The notes beneath the pieces are model-generated. The model was not told the DNA's origin. It saw only the letters and a program-made list of their open reading frames with translations, and made no database searches. A DNA stretch of 34,817 bases from Zygnema cylindricum (taxonomy: Eukaryota; Streptophyta; Zygnematophyceae; Zygnematales; Zygnemataceae), in the NCBI GenBank assembly GCA_037447655.1, contig JBBHKE010002334.1:65001-99817 (forward strand), in the 5' to 3' direction. Positions 12,381 through 23,079 of this stretch are shown here, piece by piece. Every line of letters starts with the position of its first letter. Within the stretch, counting starts at the first letter, position 1. Made by a program: the position numbers and the translations under genes.

Positions 12381-14700
12381 ATGTCTTCTGGTGAGTTTTC
12401 GAGGATTTAAGGTTTAGATATCTCTGTATGTTTTTCGCATGTGATATATGTAAAATCCTCCATGATGCATGATGATCTCATGTGGAGATTTTTTGTTTAT
12501 TGCTCTGAGTCCTGCGATTTGACCAGTTTATGTTTTGTTTTTTCTGAACCAGGGATAAACATTCAGGAAACACTGACCAACCAGTCTTAATTTTCTTCTT
12601 TTGATATGACTCCAGTAAATAATCTGCTATCTTGGAAATCTGAGCAAGGGTGCCTGTTGATACTTCTTGGACTCGTCAGGAATTACGTTTCATTTGAATT
12701 ATGTTTTATTTGGTCATCATAATGTGTCGTCAGATCTTTCTCTCTGAACAGCGAATGATGTTTCTATGCATCTCATCGTCAAAAAATTTATCGATCGTTT
12801 TTTGCAAACTTTCTTAGTCTTCTACTGGTTTAAGTAGCTGTTATCCTCGTTATGGTAGTAGTTTGGTTCTGCAGGGAAGCGAACATGTGTTTTGTTGTGA
12901 CAATGGAATTTTGGAAAACGGTTTAATCTGCTACAAGTATATCAGTCAAAAACTGTTTGCTTTTATATGACATCAAATCCCCGACCTTATGGCCCCTCCC
13001 ATGAGGCCAGAGCAGACCTCATTTCACTTCGCATATGCGGTTTTTCTTTGAAAATTTTGTTAGAGGCGTTATTTATTGAGATGACTCTGTACTTTGGAGT
13101 TGGAGCTTGCAACATCATTACTATCGATGTTACCTTTTCTGTGTATTTGCGGATATGCGCTCCATTTCTTGATGCACTTTCAACTCTTTTTTGACTTAAT
13201 GCTGAAAGTCAAACAAGTGCTGACTTGTCCTATTACACACAGTTAGGGAAAATTTTGACATCCGTAGTTCTAGCTGAATATGGGATCAACATTTTCTACT
13301 TTCAAAGTTTTGTTTGGAATGAGAGAGAGAATTTTGGAATGAAACCTCTTCCAGCAAGAACGTTGGATTAGATTAAGAATTTCGGTAAACGTTCTCTCAC
13401 CAGAAGAAAATTGGAATTGAACCAGTGATAGAAATCTGTTAGATGCTCCCTCACCAGAGCTCTGAGCCATAGGGAATTTCTGTCCTTTTGCTTTCTTTTT
13501 GTCAGCTTCCTTACATGTAAGCAGGTATTAGGTTATAAGATTAGAAATTTGTATTCTCAACGTTCCAGGAGATTCACCAAAGGCAACCAACTCTGTATAT
13601 CTGGGATCCTGCTATTCTCCCACTTTTAATGCCCCGCAAAATTATTAGAAGTTAAGCCTGTCCATTTGCAATCATATGAGTAATAAGGGCTTTAGTAACT
13701 CGTTATCCAAGTGACTTTCAGAACAAACGTTTCTGCTCGAGAGTTGCTACACCTTTGTTATGTGACTTCTTTACATTTTATAGAATATTAGACAAATATA
13801 AATTCCGCTTGTGTACTTCGTTTTTTTTTTTAGCCTTGAATTGACCCTTGTGTACTTTGTGGTTCACCATCAGCTGAAACGAGTAGGTAGAGTCTAACCA
13901 GTTGTTGAACTTCGCTGTGTCAAATTTTGTTAGCAATATCTTGGTAAATGCATTTGGTTGAAGAATGATGTTCCCGAGTATGGTCGCATATTGTGGAAAC
14001 ACAAAATATCTTTCAGTGTAAATACGTGTTCAGTGACAATTGGCAGGTTTATTTACAGCAGTTTAAAGGCTAAACAGCAGTGGTGAATGATGTTCTTGTG
14101 CCTGGGCTGGCATGTAATATCACTTGTTCCACAGGTTCTTAAGATGTTCTTTCTCATTTCAGCCTTGTTTTTTCATTTTGTTTTTGGGAAAATGGTGCAG
14201 GGGGGCGAAGGGAGTTGCGCCTTATTCGAATCTCTCGTAGAAGCGGTACACCCGCGGCAGAGACTGCGAGTAGGGAAGCTTCACAAACTCCTCAGAGGCG
14301 ATCGGCAAATGCAGATCAGATGATTGTCGATGATTTGATGGATAACATTAACTTGGACGATATCCGTCGAATGATGACGTTGTAAGCTACTTCTTATTTA
14401 TGATTCATCATTCATGCCGATGTAGACATTGTTGTAAACTCTTCTCCCTTCATATGTTTGCTGGAGTTAGTGTTCTTTTAGGGGTTGAGTCGCAGATTCG
14501 TGGGCTCTGCCTATGTCAATGAGGTTCAGGACTTAATTTGAGTTACGCATGATTTGTGGAAAGAAGAGCCAATTTATGTAAGGTTATTTTGTTGAAAACA
14601 CAACTAAGTGCATCTCTACTCTGTTGTTGAAGTACCAATGTTTGGTTTACAACAATGTGAGCTTGACATTTAGGTCTTTTTGCTGGTTGCCTCCCCCCCC

Positions 14701-14741
<41 letters not shown>

Positions 14742-17700
14742 CCTCTCTCTCTCTCTCTGTTGTGTTCAGTGGTGGCCCTCCACCGACACCTGCAGAAGTG
14801 AGCCCGTCTCAAGTCAGTCCGTCACATCCAACTCAGCAAGGAAGTCGTGGTAATTTTTTTACAACCCTGTCCATATGATAGTTTTTTTCGTTTAATGAGT
14901 CTGTAGCCAAGGATAGAAGTACTTGAAAGAAAACTCACGATTGTCTGACTCTTGTTGTCTCTTGTTTGTTTTAAGCATTAGCCAGACAGTATTTTTGAAA
15001 AGTCTTTTTGCCCTTTTTTGCCAAGTAGCAAAAGGACGTCTCTACACTCAGAAAATGCAGGCAGGGGACGAAGCTGGTTTTCTAGCTTGCAGATATTAAG
15101 AAGACGTGGTCGCAACCGCCGGCCGTCGCCAAGTCCCCCCCCACATTCCCATGACCCCCTTCATCTTACACCTTATGCTATTGGAGATGACGACGGAGAT
15201 GAGACAAGCTCTGTATCTCGAGATGGGTCTTTTGGACCACAGCCTGCAGAAAGAGAGAATATAAGTCCACCTTTTTTTCGATCACATTTACCACGAAGAA
15301 CTATACACCATTTGGCAGGTATATGGAAATTTTCTCTTGTGCTTATCTTGCACTTTTTGTTTGGTTCTTCCTTTGTTTTAGAAACATTCTGCATCATAAG
15401 TTTTTTCACTGAACCGGCAGATTGTCTGATGGATTTACTGGCTCGGACACCAAATGTTGCATTTGCAGTAGCGGTGACATAGAGACATGCATCTGAGCAT
15501 CATACTCAAATGTCTTGCCAACATATTGCTGTGACTTCTGGTTGGTTTGCCAATGGACTGTTCAAGAGTTCATATTGCAACTAGGGTAGCATTATCATTA
15601 GTGCTGTTCACAGTAAGGAACGGAAGTATAAGATGCCAATTTTCTTTTGGTGTCTTTAACGGTGTGTTACTGTAGAACTCAATTGAACGTGCAGTAGTTG
15701 TAGTCAATTATTTCCCCTTCCCCTCACACAAGGTGCTTTTCTTTTCTCAGGCCCATAAGGATCCTATCTTACAGTACAGCATATGGCAGAAGTAAAATTC
15801 CTTATATTTTAGAGCTTTTTATTCAATTGTGGGATTTTTTTTTCAAGTCTAGTGTAAGAGATGTGTTGGTTTCTTTGCGGTTTAAATCTACTTTGGACCA
15901 GTATATAGACTCAGTCTCCAGATTGAATTCTAGTTCATGTTATAACAGAAGAAACTCAAGGTCTTTCCTGTGTAGTGACAAATAGAGGTTATCAAGCAGA
16001 TATACTGGGTGAACCTCATGTACTCTTGTCTGCTTTTTCTGGCTCCACAGAGACCGCGGAGGATGGATTTTGGGTTCTTGACGACATTTGGATGGATATG
16101 GATGTCGGTCATGCTCCACGAGGAATTTTAGGTATGGAGACCTAAATAAAGCATCCACTGGCAGGTCTTGATATGATTGATTGAGAAGATGGCTCTTTTA
16201 TTCTACAATAATTCTCAGATATAATAAAATTACTGCTTATCTCGCTTAACTCATGGTAATTGTATTTTATAATAGTCAATTTGGTTGTAATAGTCAGTCT
16301 GGTTGTAGTTCTCCTCCTGTACGATAAATTACTGCTTATCTCAATTTTGGTACTAGTGTTAGATTTCCCTTTGGCCCTTCAGGTTGTTTTCTCAGTGTAC
16401 AGTTGCCAAGCTGTTAAACGTGCTACTTGAAAGCTCCCGGTCTTTTCTTTTGATCTTGATATTGCGATGATATATTTGACATCTGCATCCAATAAACAGC
16501 TTTAAGGGATGAAGAAATATTCGAGGCTAGGATGAAAAAGGAAAGAATAAACAGTTTTCAGTTACATAGGTGGCATTCTTAAAATCTTGTGGGTGTTACA
16601 CGTTTTGTTTGTGCATGTGACTAAAAAAGTTGCCTTCATCCCTAGCAACAAATGTTTCCTTTTTCAGGTGCCTTGCAAGGTAGAATGCGCCAGCAACGCC
16701 TCTGGCTGTCCGAGGATGAAGATAGATGGACATATGAGGAGCTGTTGGAGCTTGATGCAGACAATGTTCGAAGGTAAAAGAGTTTTTTCATCTTCAGAAG
16801 TGCTCATAGCATAAATTGATGTGTCGGTATGGAGTAAATTGAGTTTGTCTGTTGGAACAGTGGTGTTGGGGCGATGATAACTGAATCTTTCGCTGTGCAA
16901 ATTTGCTTACAGTTGCTATTGGTTTCTTATGCAAATGTAGCAGCTCCTATGAACATGTTCAAGTCTGATTTGTGTCAAAACTGCACATTTAATAATAAGC
17001 ATCACCAAGCCTGTTTATCAACGGAGTTAATTTGTAATTACTGTCTTGGTAGTTTACTGTCCATTACAAAAAATGCGCAACAGGGACGCACTATGTCTTT
17101 CTGAAGTGAATTCATTTAGGTCAGAATATTTACTATGGATAGACTTGTCCTTCTCAAGCCTCAAATAAGTTTTGGCGATTTTATTTTTTTTCTCTTTTTT
17201 TGGAGTGGGCGTCCTTATTTTTCTTCTTCGGTGTATGCCTTATCAGAGGACTTAAGCAGAAAGAATTTAATAAATTGGAACGGACTCAACAACGTTGTTC
17301 AGATGCCAAGCTAGATTGTCAGGTAGGCCCTCAGCTGGACCTTTCATGAGATTTAGTATTTTTGATGGTTGCTTACTTAATCGTGTACCTCTCTTGTACC
17401 TCCTGTGTAAAGCTCTGCTCTGTGCGAAATTTGTTTCATGGAGCCCTAATTCCACCTTCCAGATCATATCCTAAATTGCACCAACCAAGGGAAGACCAGG
17501 TAGATTAGCTCATTTTTTTCTTAGGTTTTCTTTGTCTGGATGGGTTAAATAAGTGTTGCAAGTTGTTGATACGTTTTCAATGTTTCTTGTGGGAAGCACC
17601 TGTTCCAGTTCATCATATTGTGGAGTTCTCACGAATGGATTTTTTTTTTTTTTGATTTTGTGGTAGATATGTATGTCAGAAACGTGTACGGGCGATGAAA

Positions 17701-18377
17701 TTGCTAAACTACCTTGCAGCCATTCCTACCAGTAAGTCTTTAAACTCCATCTAATGAGTTAGAATAGTACATGTATCCTTAATCAAAAAAACCTTGATCG
17801 TTTTAAGCGCATGGGTTATTTCGACTGGATATATTGATAGGAAAAGCCTAATGAGTTGGTGGACATTCAGTGGCTCTTTATGAAATTTGGTCCTGGAGTT
17901 CAGTCTTTCACTTCACTAGTAAAATGGGCAGAGATGGTATTAACAGTGTCTTTGTTTGTTTGCACTTCTCTTCTTATTGTGTCAGCTTTCCAGTTGCATG
18001 TTTCAATAACTTGGCCGTCAAGTAGGGAGATATAGACTAGCATTTAGTTGTATTTATTTGGTTTTCAGTTGCTTTGAAGGCTCGAATGGTTGTTATTGTG
18101 GGGGACCATGAAATCTTCAACGTCTGACTCAAATTTGTACGGCAAAGGTTCATAATAGTTTTGTGTAGTAGACCAGGAAATGTTTTGTGCGCATATGAAG
18201 GCAGCTACGAGAAGAAATGTCAGGTAACTTTTCCATTACCCTTTTGTTAGATGGTAAATGGTATGGTGATATATGATGATATCTCCCGTTTGTTGAAAAT
18301 GCAGTGAGGCGTGCATAACTCCATGGTTACGTTCACATCGCACATGTCCCGTGTGCCGTTACGAGTTTCCTGGATAG
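12381..18377 (+). CDS. RING-H2 E3 ubiquitin ligase, copy A (9 exons, 312 aa)
   Basis: Nine exons join in frame: 12381-12390, 14201-14381, 14770-14849, 15052-15318, 16051-16131, 16668-16773, 17247-17322, 17667-17731 and 18305-18377. All introns are GT-AG, and the total is 939 nt ending in TAG. The C-terminal RING-H2 is complete: C266-x2-C269, C284-x-H286, H289-x2-C292 and C303-x2-C306. W296 and P304, usual E2-contact positions, are also present (visible run CITPWLRSHRTCPVC). RING-H2 proteins pass ubiquitin from an E2 to a substrate. A TYEELLELD segment at ~226-234 followed by RGLKQ recalls plant BIG BROTHER-type ligases, but the assignment is tentative. Residues 1-180 are basic and Ser/Pro-rich, followed by an acidic, Trp-containing stretch; no membrane segment is visible. 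The first coding exon is only 10 nt and intron 1 is 1.8 kb, so the N-terminus is the least certain part. Exon 4 has a second in-frame acceptor at 15061. Substrate unknown. Confidence 0.9.
12391..14200 (+). other. Intron 1 of RING-H2 copy A (1.8 kb)
   Basis: GT donor at 12391 and AG acceptor at 14199-14200. It contains small frames on both strands (75 codons at 12967-13194; 66 codons on minus at 13270-13470) that are identical in copy B and show no known domain. Their identity reflects a block without any change between the copies (12851-13737), so it is not evidence of coding. Confidence 0.8.
14705..14758 (+). repeat. CT microsatellite in intron 2 of copy A (17 + 8 units)
   Basis: Seventeen CT units (14705-14738), a C-rich interruption and eight more CT units (14743-14758) end 11 bases before the exon 3 acceptor AG (14768-14769). 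The run forms the polypyrimidine tract of that splice site. In translation it gives spurious Leu-Ser or Arg-Glu repeats. The matching tract in copy B is an uninterrupted 43 units. Confidence 0.95.
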
Positions 18378-20064
18378 TTTTCACCATTTAGATGTGAAAA
18401 ATCCTGTATTGTGAATGTATTGTGAATAAGACAATATTAGTTTTGAAGTTTATTATCTTCAAATAGGGGCAATGCATATATAGTATGCTTCACCTCCTGT
18501 ACACATTAAAAGATTAGAAACTAAAAGGAGTCACCATTTGATCACGACCTGGCGACATTATGGGAGAGCTGTTTTTCGTTCGTGGTATTCTGCCCAGGGA
18601 GACCATCTTTTTCGAGAGTTGGAGAATTTCAAGATTTTGCTTCTCTCTGATTGAGACTGGCTCTTCCGGAGAAAGATGGTATTGGTTTAAAAAGTACCGG
18701 CAGGAATGAATATGTATGCAATTGTATGAAAGTTTATCCTTCCTTGAGGCTAGTAACATTTCTCTCTTTTATGAGCTTAAACTCGTGGATGTGCTCAAAT
18801 AGCTTTCCACCTCTAAATATTGATGGATTTCCCTGGGCAGTATTCAAAGCTTCTTTAGCATAATAGTGGCAGATTTTTTTTGTTTTTTTCCTATGTCAGG
18901 AAATGTAGGATGCTACGAAAGGCACATTGCATATTGACTGTACTGAAGTGAAAGAAAGATGTAATGATGCGTTGGATTTAGGGTTTTGGCTGAGGAATCG
19001 GGGGCAAGTATGTGGAGGTTTGTTACGCCGCACAATTCAAACTAATGTTTGGCGTAATAGCACAAACGCTAATATCTGATAGATTCTTTTTCGGAATCTT
19101 TGCAGAGAGACAATAATTAGCTATTGTTGTTTATCAGGTTTTGGTTTTATACTGTCCTCTAGACGCTAGTTAGTTCTGGTCAGTTAGTCTGCCGTTCAGA
19201 AGCTAGTCTTACCATTCAAATGTGTCTGCAAAACCTGTGTCAGCTATTTTGGAAGTAGCACTGCCGATGTATTTGGCTGAAGCTTAAATTGAAATCGGAA
19301 TATGGTAATCTACAATCACTGAATCGTTTTTCAATGAACAGTGTCTGGTTCGCTTATGTGTCAGAAAATAGTATCAACTCATGAGTCTTGAAACAAGGCA
19401 AATTCTGGACCTGGCCGTTTACTAATGTTCTTTGGGAAAAAGTTATCAAACTCAAAATCTGCGGAATCCCGTCCATTTCTTCAGCTAGAAACAGCTTCAC
19501 ATGCTCAACATGTGGTTCCTAAATCCTGGTGCTGTTTGGTTATTATTGCCTGATTTGGAGGGCAAATGCAATACTTATCAATTACGACTTTTTGTCAAAT
19601 GTTGTTTGGCTTTTAACTTATAATTCAGCTGCTTTACCTGCACATTTAGTAGATTATTCTACTAGTAGGTAATTGAAGTCTTTTGTGAGTTATCAAGATG
19701 TCATCGACCTTAGTTCGATAAAGTTTGTGAAATGAGGAAAGATCACAGTTACCTGAATGAAAGGCGTCTTGCCTTTGAATACATGTCGGCGTAAGCATTT
19801 TGCAGTTGGATTGTAACACGTATGAGAGGCTTCTCAATATGAGTCACTATTCTTGTTTTATGGCAATAAGTCCGCAGCACTTCATGTCAGAGTAACAAAG
19901 AGCTGTCAAATGTCAAAGACACTTGAACTGCTGGAGAAGATTTTAGTTTTGCTATAAGTAGGGCTTCAGCCTGTTCGGCTCCCAAATGAGGCATTCAGTT
20001 GTCACAGTCAAGATCCAAAACCTACGGCCACGACCTGCACAGTCATTGTTAATGACCGTGAAAT
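18378..20064 (+). other. 3' flank of RING-H2 copy A inside the duplication
   Basis: The first part is presumably the 3' UTR. Candidate polyadenylation context includes AATAAG near 18423 and ACATTAAAAG near 18503. No second gene is established. Minus-strand frames exist: 81 codons at 18514-18759, and an interrupted one at about 18737-18860 that is open for 99 codons in copy B. The copy A version of the longer frame has a stop where copy B has Trp. An AAACCCTAA-type telobox, common in plant promoters, reads on the minus strand near 18980. Confidence 0.45.
18514..18759 (-). other. 81-codon minus-strand ORF, conserved in both duplicates, status uncertain
   Basis: The frame runs from an ATG at 18759 to a TAA at 18514 and ends in DQMVTPFSF. 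The counterpart in copy B (30083-29838) differs at one residue (A4T). The ~250 bp around it is unchanged between the units. That is suggestive, but with few differences expected it does not prove coding. No domain was recognised. It could be the last exon of a convergent gene, or noncoding DNA. Confidence 0.2.
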
Positions 20065-20820
20065 GCTCCCTTTGGACACTTGTTGGTTTAATCTGGTACG
20101 CGAAAACCATGAAGCTCTGAATTCCAATTTGGACGTGTTAACTGCGTTTTCCAGAGGTTAAACTCAGTTTTTTCCTTTTTAAACTTTTAGAGCAGGTATT
20201 GATGAGTGTATTTGAATATTAGGCAAAGTCAGATTATTCTTTGATTGTTCTTTGTTGTTATCATTATTTACAGCCAACAATTTGTTAGAAATGAGCTCTA
20301 AGTTTCCATTTACTTCCTTAGCCAACATTTTTATAATCCTAGGAGTTATGTGGTGGTTAGAAGTTCCATGGAGGAGATTAATTTTTCCCAGTAGAAAATC
20401 TTTATGTTTTTCGCCAGTAATATTGGATTTAGAACTTCAAAAGAATGCATGTGTCGCTTATATTCCGTACGTTCATACTTGTACGGTTCTTTTGCATGTG
20501 TACTTTACCGTAGTGTGCTTACTGACGTAAAGGACGTTTAAATTCAATTCAAAAAATTGCGGCACTATTTTTACTGGCATAAAAGCTGGGTTTTAATTAT
20601 CCAAGTTTAAACGGTAAAAAAGATGCCTGCCGACAAAGTGTTAAAGCTAAATAAAACAACATTATTGTAGAACCTAATTCTAACTAACGTTCCTCTAATG
20701 TAAAGCATTAACTTATGGGTAATAAATTAATAACGCTCTCACTTTTGTACTTACAGCTTTACACCCAGAACTTATATTCGGTACAACAGTGTACCGTGTA
20801 CCTCTATTAGTGTGAATGTT
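20065..20820. other. Spacer between duplicates, AT-rich, no gene seen
   Basis: Sequence after the unit A homology break. A 92-codon plus-strand frame (20252-20530) is hydrophobic but has no recognised motif or splice context and is probably chance. No repeat was recognised until the MITE-like element. Confidence 0.4.
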
Positions 20821-20825
20821 TCATT

Positions 20826-20975
20826 TGCCACTTAAAACATCTTTTCTCCGTACACATATTCGTTGGATTGTAGATCTGACGGTTGAGATTGAAAGTGGAG
20901 ATTCTCATCTTCCTATTGGCGGTCTCCATTAAAAATCAGACAATTGTGTACGGATAAAAGATGTTTTATGTGGCG
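20826..20975. mobile_element. MITE-like element with ~29-bp terminal inverted repeats
   Basis: The left arm (20827-20855; gccacttaaaacatc, then cttttctccgtacac) and the right arm (20946-20974) are complementary with two mismatches. They enclose ~90 bp of noncoding DNA. Weaker complementarity continues outward (about 20805 and 20998), so the true ends may lie there. No transposase is encoded. The target-site duplication could not be fixed; a TA dinucleotide flanks the extended ends, which would fit a Stowaway-like element. Confidence 0.7.
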
Positions 20976-21185
20976 AAAAAATTATTAACACCATAGTTCA
21001 ATAGTAGGCGGTTTTATGGTAAACCTTTGGTAGGCGCACAAAACTTGGCACAAAACTCGCGAAGAGTAGGCACTGCATGTGTGTGCGTTTGTGCACACTT
21101 ATACGAACGTACAAATCTGACGTATGATCATAGCAGAGCGCACGCCGCCGGACGAAATTTTTCAGGGAACTGACATGGCGTAGGA

Positions 21186-21550
21186 TGAGTTGTGTTGTGG
21201 ACTTTTCATGTGATCTTCTTAGATCGCTACTTTGATCAGCGACCGTCCGATAGTCCGAATCTGACGGTTTAAAAAAAAAATACCTCAAAACTCACAGATT
21301 TGTTTTTTTGTCCAAATGTTTTTCAAAATTTAGACATGACGTTTAATTCTCTATCGATCGATGTGCAACTCATCCCTGTTACTATTTTTTTTCATTTTGC
21401 GACCAATACAATATGGGTCTTAACTCTTAAGGTCATATTGTATGTTTTACATACAATAGGCATATTGTATGGGCTTACCACACCTGCTTTTGAACTACGA
21501 TTAACACCAATAGCAATGCACGGTGTACTATACAGTACACCGTTAATCGT
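21186..21550. repeat. Dispersed repeat, copy 2 (matches 10916-11240)
   Basis: Collinear with the repeat upstream of copy A: gttgtg-ggacttttcatgtgatc, the atcgctactttgatcagcgacc core, ctcaaaactcacaga and ttcattttgcgaccaa all recur. This copy has one 93-bp unit instead of two, plus an extra ~25 bp near 21408. It ends in two nested inverted repeats: acgattaac (21497-21505) with gttaatcgt (21542-21550), and cggtgtact (21521-21529) with agtacaccg (21534-21542). A 9-bp hairpin lies at 21436-21458. Confidence 0.75.
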
Positions 21551-22300
21551 TATTAGCGTCAATGACTCTAATTGCGATACCCATTTTTTTACCCAAATTC
21601 TCAAATAGAATCAATAAAAACCCTTCAAAAAACCAATTAGAGTAAATGATTTCCGTCAAAACCCCCAAATTCCCAAATAGCGTTAATAACACTATTTGTT
21701 TCATAACGCTATCTATTTTTAAATGTAGAAATTAATGGTCCATTTAAAGTATTTTCTAGGTCAGAAATATAGAAAGAAGCCGAGGCAGTCTACCTCTAAC
21801 TTCTCTCTCCAACTCTCAAACTTGTCGCAGTCACTGAGAAATTGGAGAGGGAGCTAGAGCCAAGGCTACCTAGGCTATCTAGAGGTTTACGGGAAATATA
21901 TATTTGTTAGGGGTTTATTTACTAAAAGGTATATGCCGGCCACAGGATTTGATCCTGGTACCTAACGGACGGCAGACAGCCGGTAGCCGGTGGCCTTAGT
22001 CGTTAAGTCTTTAACTAGTGTTACGTACTATATGGTTTGATATTTAATTAAACATTATCAGGTAGGATAATTCATTTAACTGTAACTGTTTACAAGATAC
22101 ATAGAATACATAGATCCAGTAATGTAAAAGTACGGATTACGGTACGGATAAGAAACCAATACCGCGCATTTATTTCTTTAATGAAATGAATACCGCGCAT
22201 GTATTTATTACGGCTACGATTAAATGTGAATTTAATCGGACGACCGGAATTAACGCCAAGATCGCGGAAGAGGATTTCGGCGGTTTTTGGTCATCGCCAC
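21551..22300. other. Spacer with small inverted and direct repeats, no gene
   Basis: Contains a 9-bp inverted repeat atagcgtta (21677-21685) with taacgctat (21704-21712), and the direct repeat aataccgcgcat (22158-22169 and 22189-22200). No reading frame or RNA gene is supported apart from the doubtful tRNA-like segment listed separately. Confidence 0.5.
21936..22012 (-). repeat. Possible tRNA-derived (SINE-like) fragment
   Basis: On the minus strand the segment contains GATCAAATC, which fits the pol III B-box consensus GWTCRANNC, inside a short stem (CAGG...CCTG) like a T-arm. G/C-rich possible stems lie upstream. There is no credible full cloverleaf or A-box, so it is not called a functional tRNA. 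It could be a decayed SINE head or chance. Confidence 0.2.
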
Positions 22301-22309
22301 ATCGGATGA

Positions 22310-22380
22310 CACGTGGCGGAATGACATTGGATCGCGGCATCTCCGAGGATTAAAGGAGCGAATCCGGACATACCACGTGT
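22310..22380 (+). promoter_or_regulatory. Two G-box/ABRE-type motifs upstream of RING-H2 copy B
   Basis: CACGTGGC at 22310-22317 and CCACGTGT at 22373-22380 both carry the ACGT core of G-box/ABRE sites bound by plant bZIP and bHLH factors. They lie ~1.3 kb before the copy B ATG, in sequence not shared with copy A. Several unrelated segments separate them from the gene, so a regulatory role is speculative. Confidence 0.25.
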
Positions 22381-22407
22381 CGACATTTAGGCCATGTCGT
22401 ACAGTGT

Positions 22408-22448
22408 CCGTACAGAAAGTACACCGGCAGCTGTACTTTTGTGTACGG
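22408..22448. repeat. 16-17-bp inverted repeat (hairpin)
   Basis: The arm ccgtacagaaagtaca (22408-22423) pairs with tgtacttttgtgtacgg (22432-22448) with one mismatch or bulge around an 8-base loop. Similar CCGTAC and GTACGG motifs recur nearby and in the 4.2-5.3 kb block, which suggests related repeat families. Confidence 0.7.
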
Positions 22449-22759
22449 AACTGTAATGTGATTGGTTCCGTACATCAGTAGATAGAGTCTGTGAGAGAGA
22501 TAGGACTTAGAAAAATTAGGAGATAGGACCTCTCCGAGAGTGCTTCTGTACAAAAGGTCCACTTTGACCCTCCATAACTTACTGCTCAAGGGAGCAAATT
22601 CAGAGATTCTTTTTGCTATTGACTCAGGGGAGTCTTGTCTTTACAGGGGTGAAGGTGGTCAGAGTTATTGTCTGCCAGGGTGGCAGTTGTTTTTGCTGAA
22701 ACACAAAGGGGTCAGGGTTATCCTAGAGGCTTCTTGGAAGCTGTCCACTCTGAGGACTT

Positions 22760-22860
22760 ATGGAGGTCTCAGAGTTTCAGGTTATGGGCCCACCCTCTAT
22801 GGTACCAATCTTTAATGGAACTAGCTTCATATACTGGGAAAGTATGATGATAGCGACACG
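22760..22860 (+). mobile_element. Possible copia-type gag fragment
   Basis: A short plus-strand frame contains VPIFNGTSFIYWESMMIA, which resembles the P-x-F-x-G-x-x-F-x-x-W-x-x-x-M start of plant Ty1/copia gag proteins. The similarity ends after ~25 residues, and no LTR, primer-binding site or pol domain is seen. If real it is a small relic; chance is possible. Confidence 0.3.
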
Positions 22861-23079
22861 CTGGGTGATAAAGAAACGTGTCACGACGGGTTACCACCGT
22901 AATTCTCAAAATTTGCACATGATATGTACCTTCGGACAAAGTGGACGCGTGTCCTCGAATATTCAACCGAAAATCCAGAAGTTGTTTTGTCACACTCTTT
23001 CGTCACGCTATTTCTGCACGCGAAAAAACAGGAACCCTAAAATAGTAAAACATGAGCCAGTGTAGAAGACAAAGGCGTC

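Larger units (their letters stand above)
11999..20064 (+). repeat. Segmental duplication, unit A (~8.07 kb)
   Basis: Homology with unit B starts at aactccgtccgtcag (11999 and 23265) and ends at gaccgtgaaat (20064 and 31406). The unit contains ~380 bp of 5' flank, the complete RING-H2 gene and ~1.7 kb of 3' flank. Divergence between units is mostly a few percent with small indels, but is absent over 12851-13737. Both units are in the same orientation. Confidence 0.95.

Noticed and set aside
12967-13194. 75-codon plus-strand frame identical in both duplicates (also 24229-24456)
   Set aside because: It lies within intron 1 inside a block that is wholly identical between the copies, so identity says nothing about coding. 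No motif is present.
14543-14878. Leu-Ser and Arg-Glu repeat reading frames on both strands (also at 25877-26174)
   Set aside because: They are translations of the CT/GA microsatellite in intron 2 and carry no independent evidence of coding.
21936-22012. Functional tRNA gene on the minus strand
   Set aside because: A B-box-like motif is present, but no acceptor stem, anticodon arm or A-box of proper spacing could be folded by eye.
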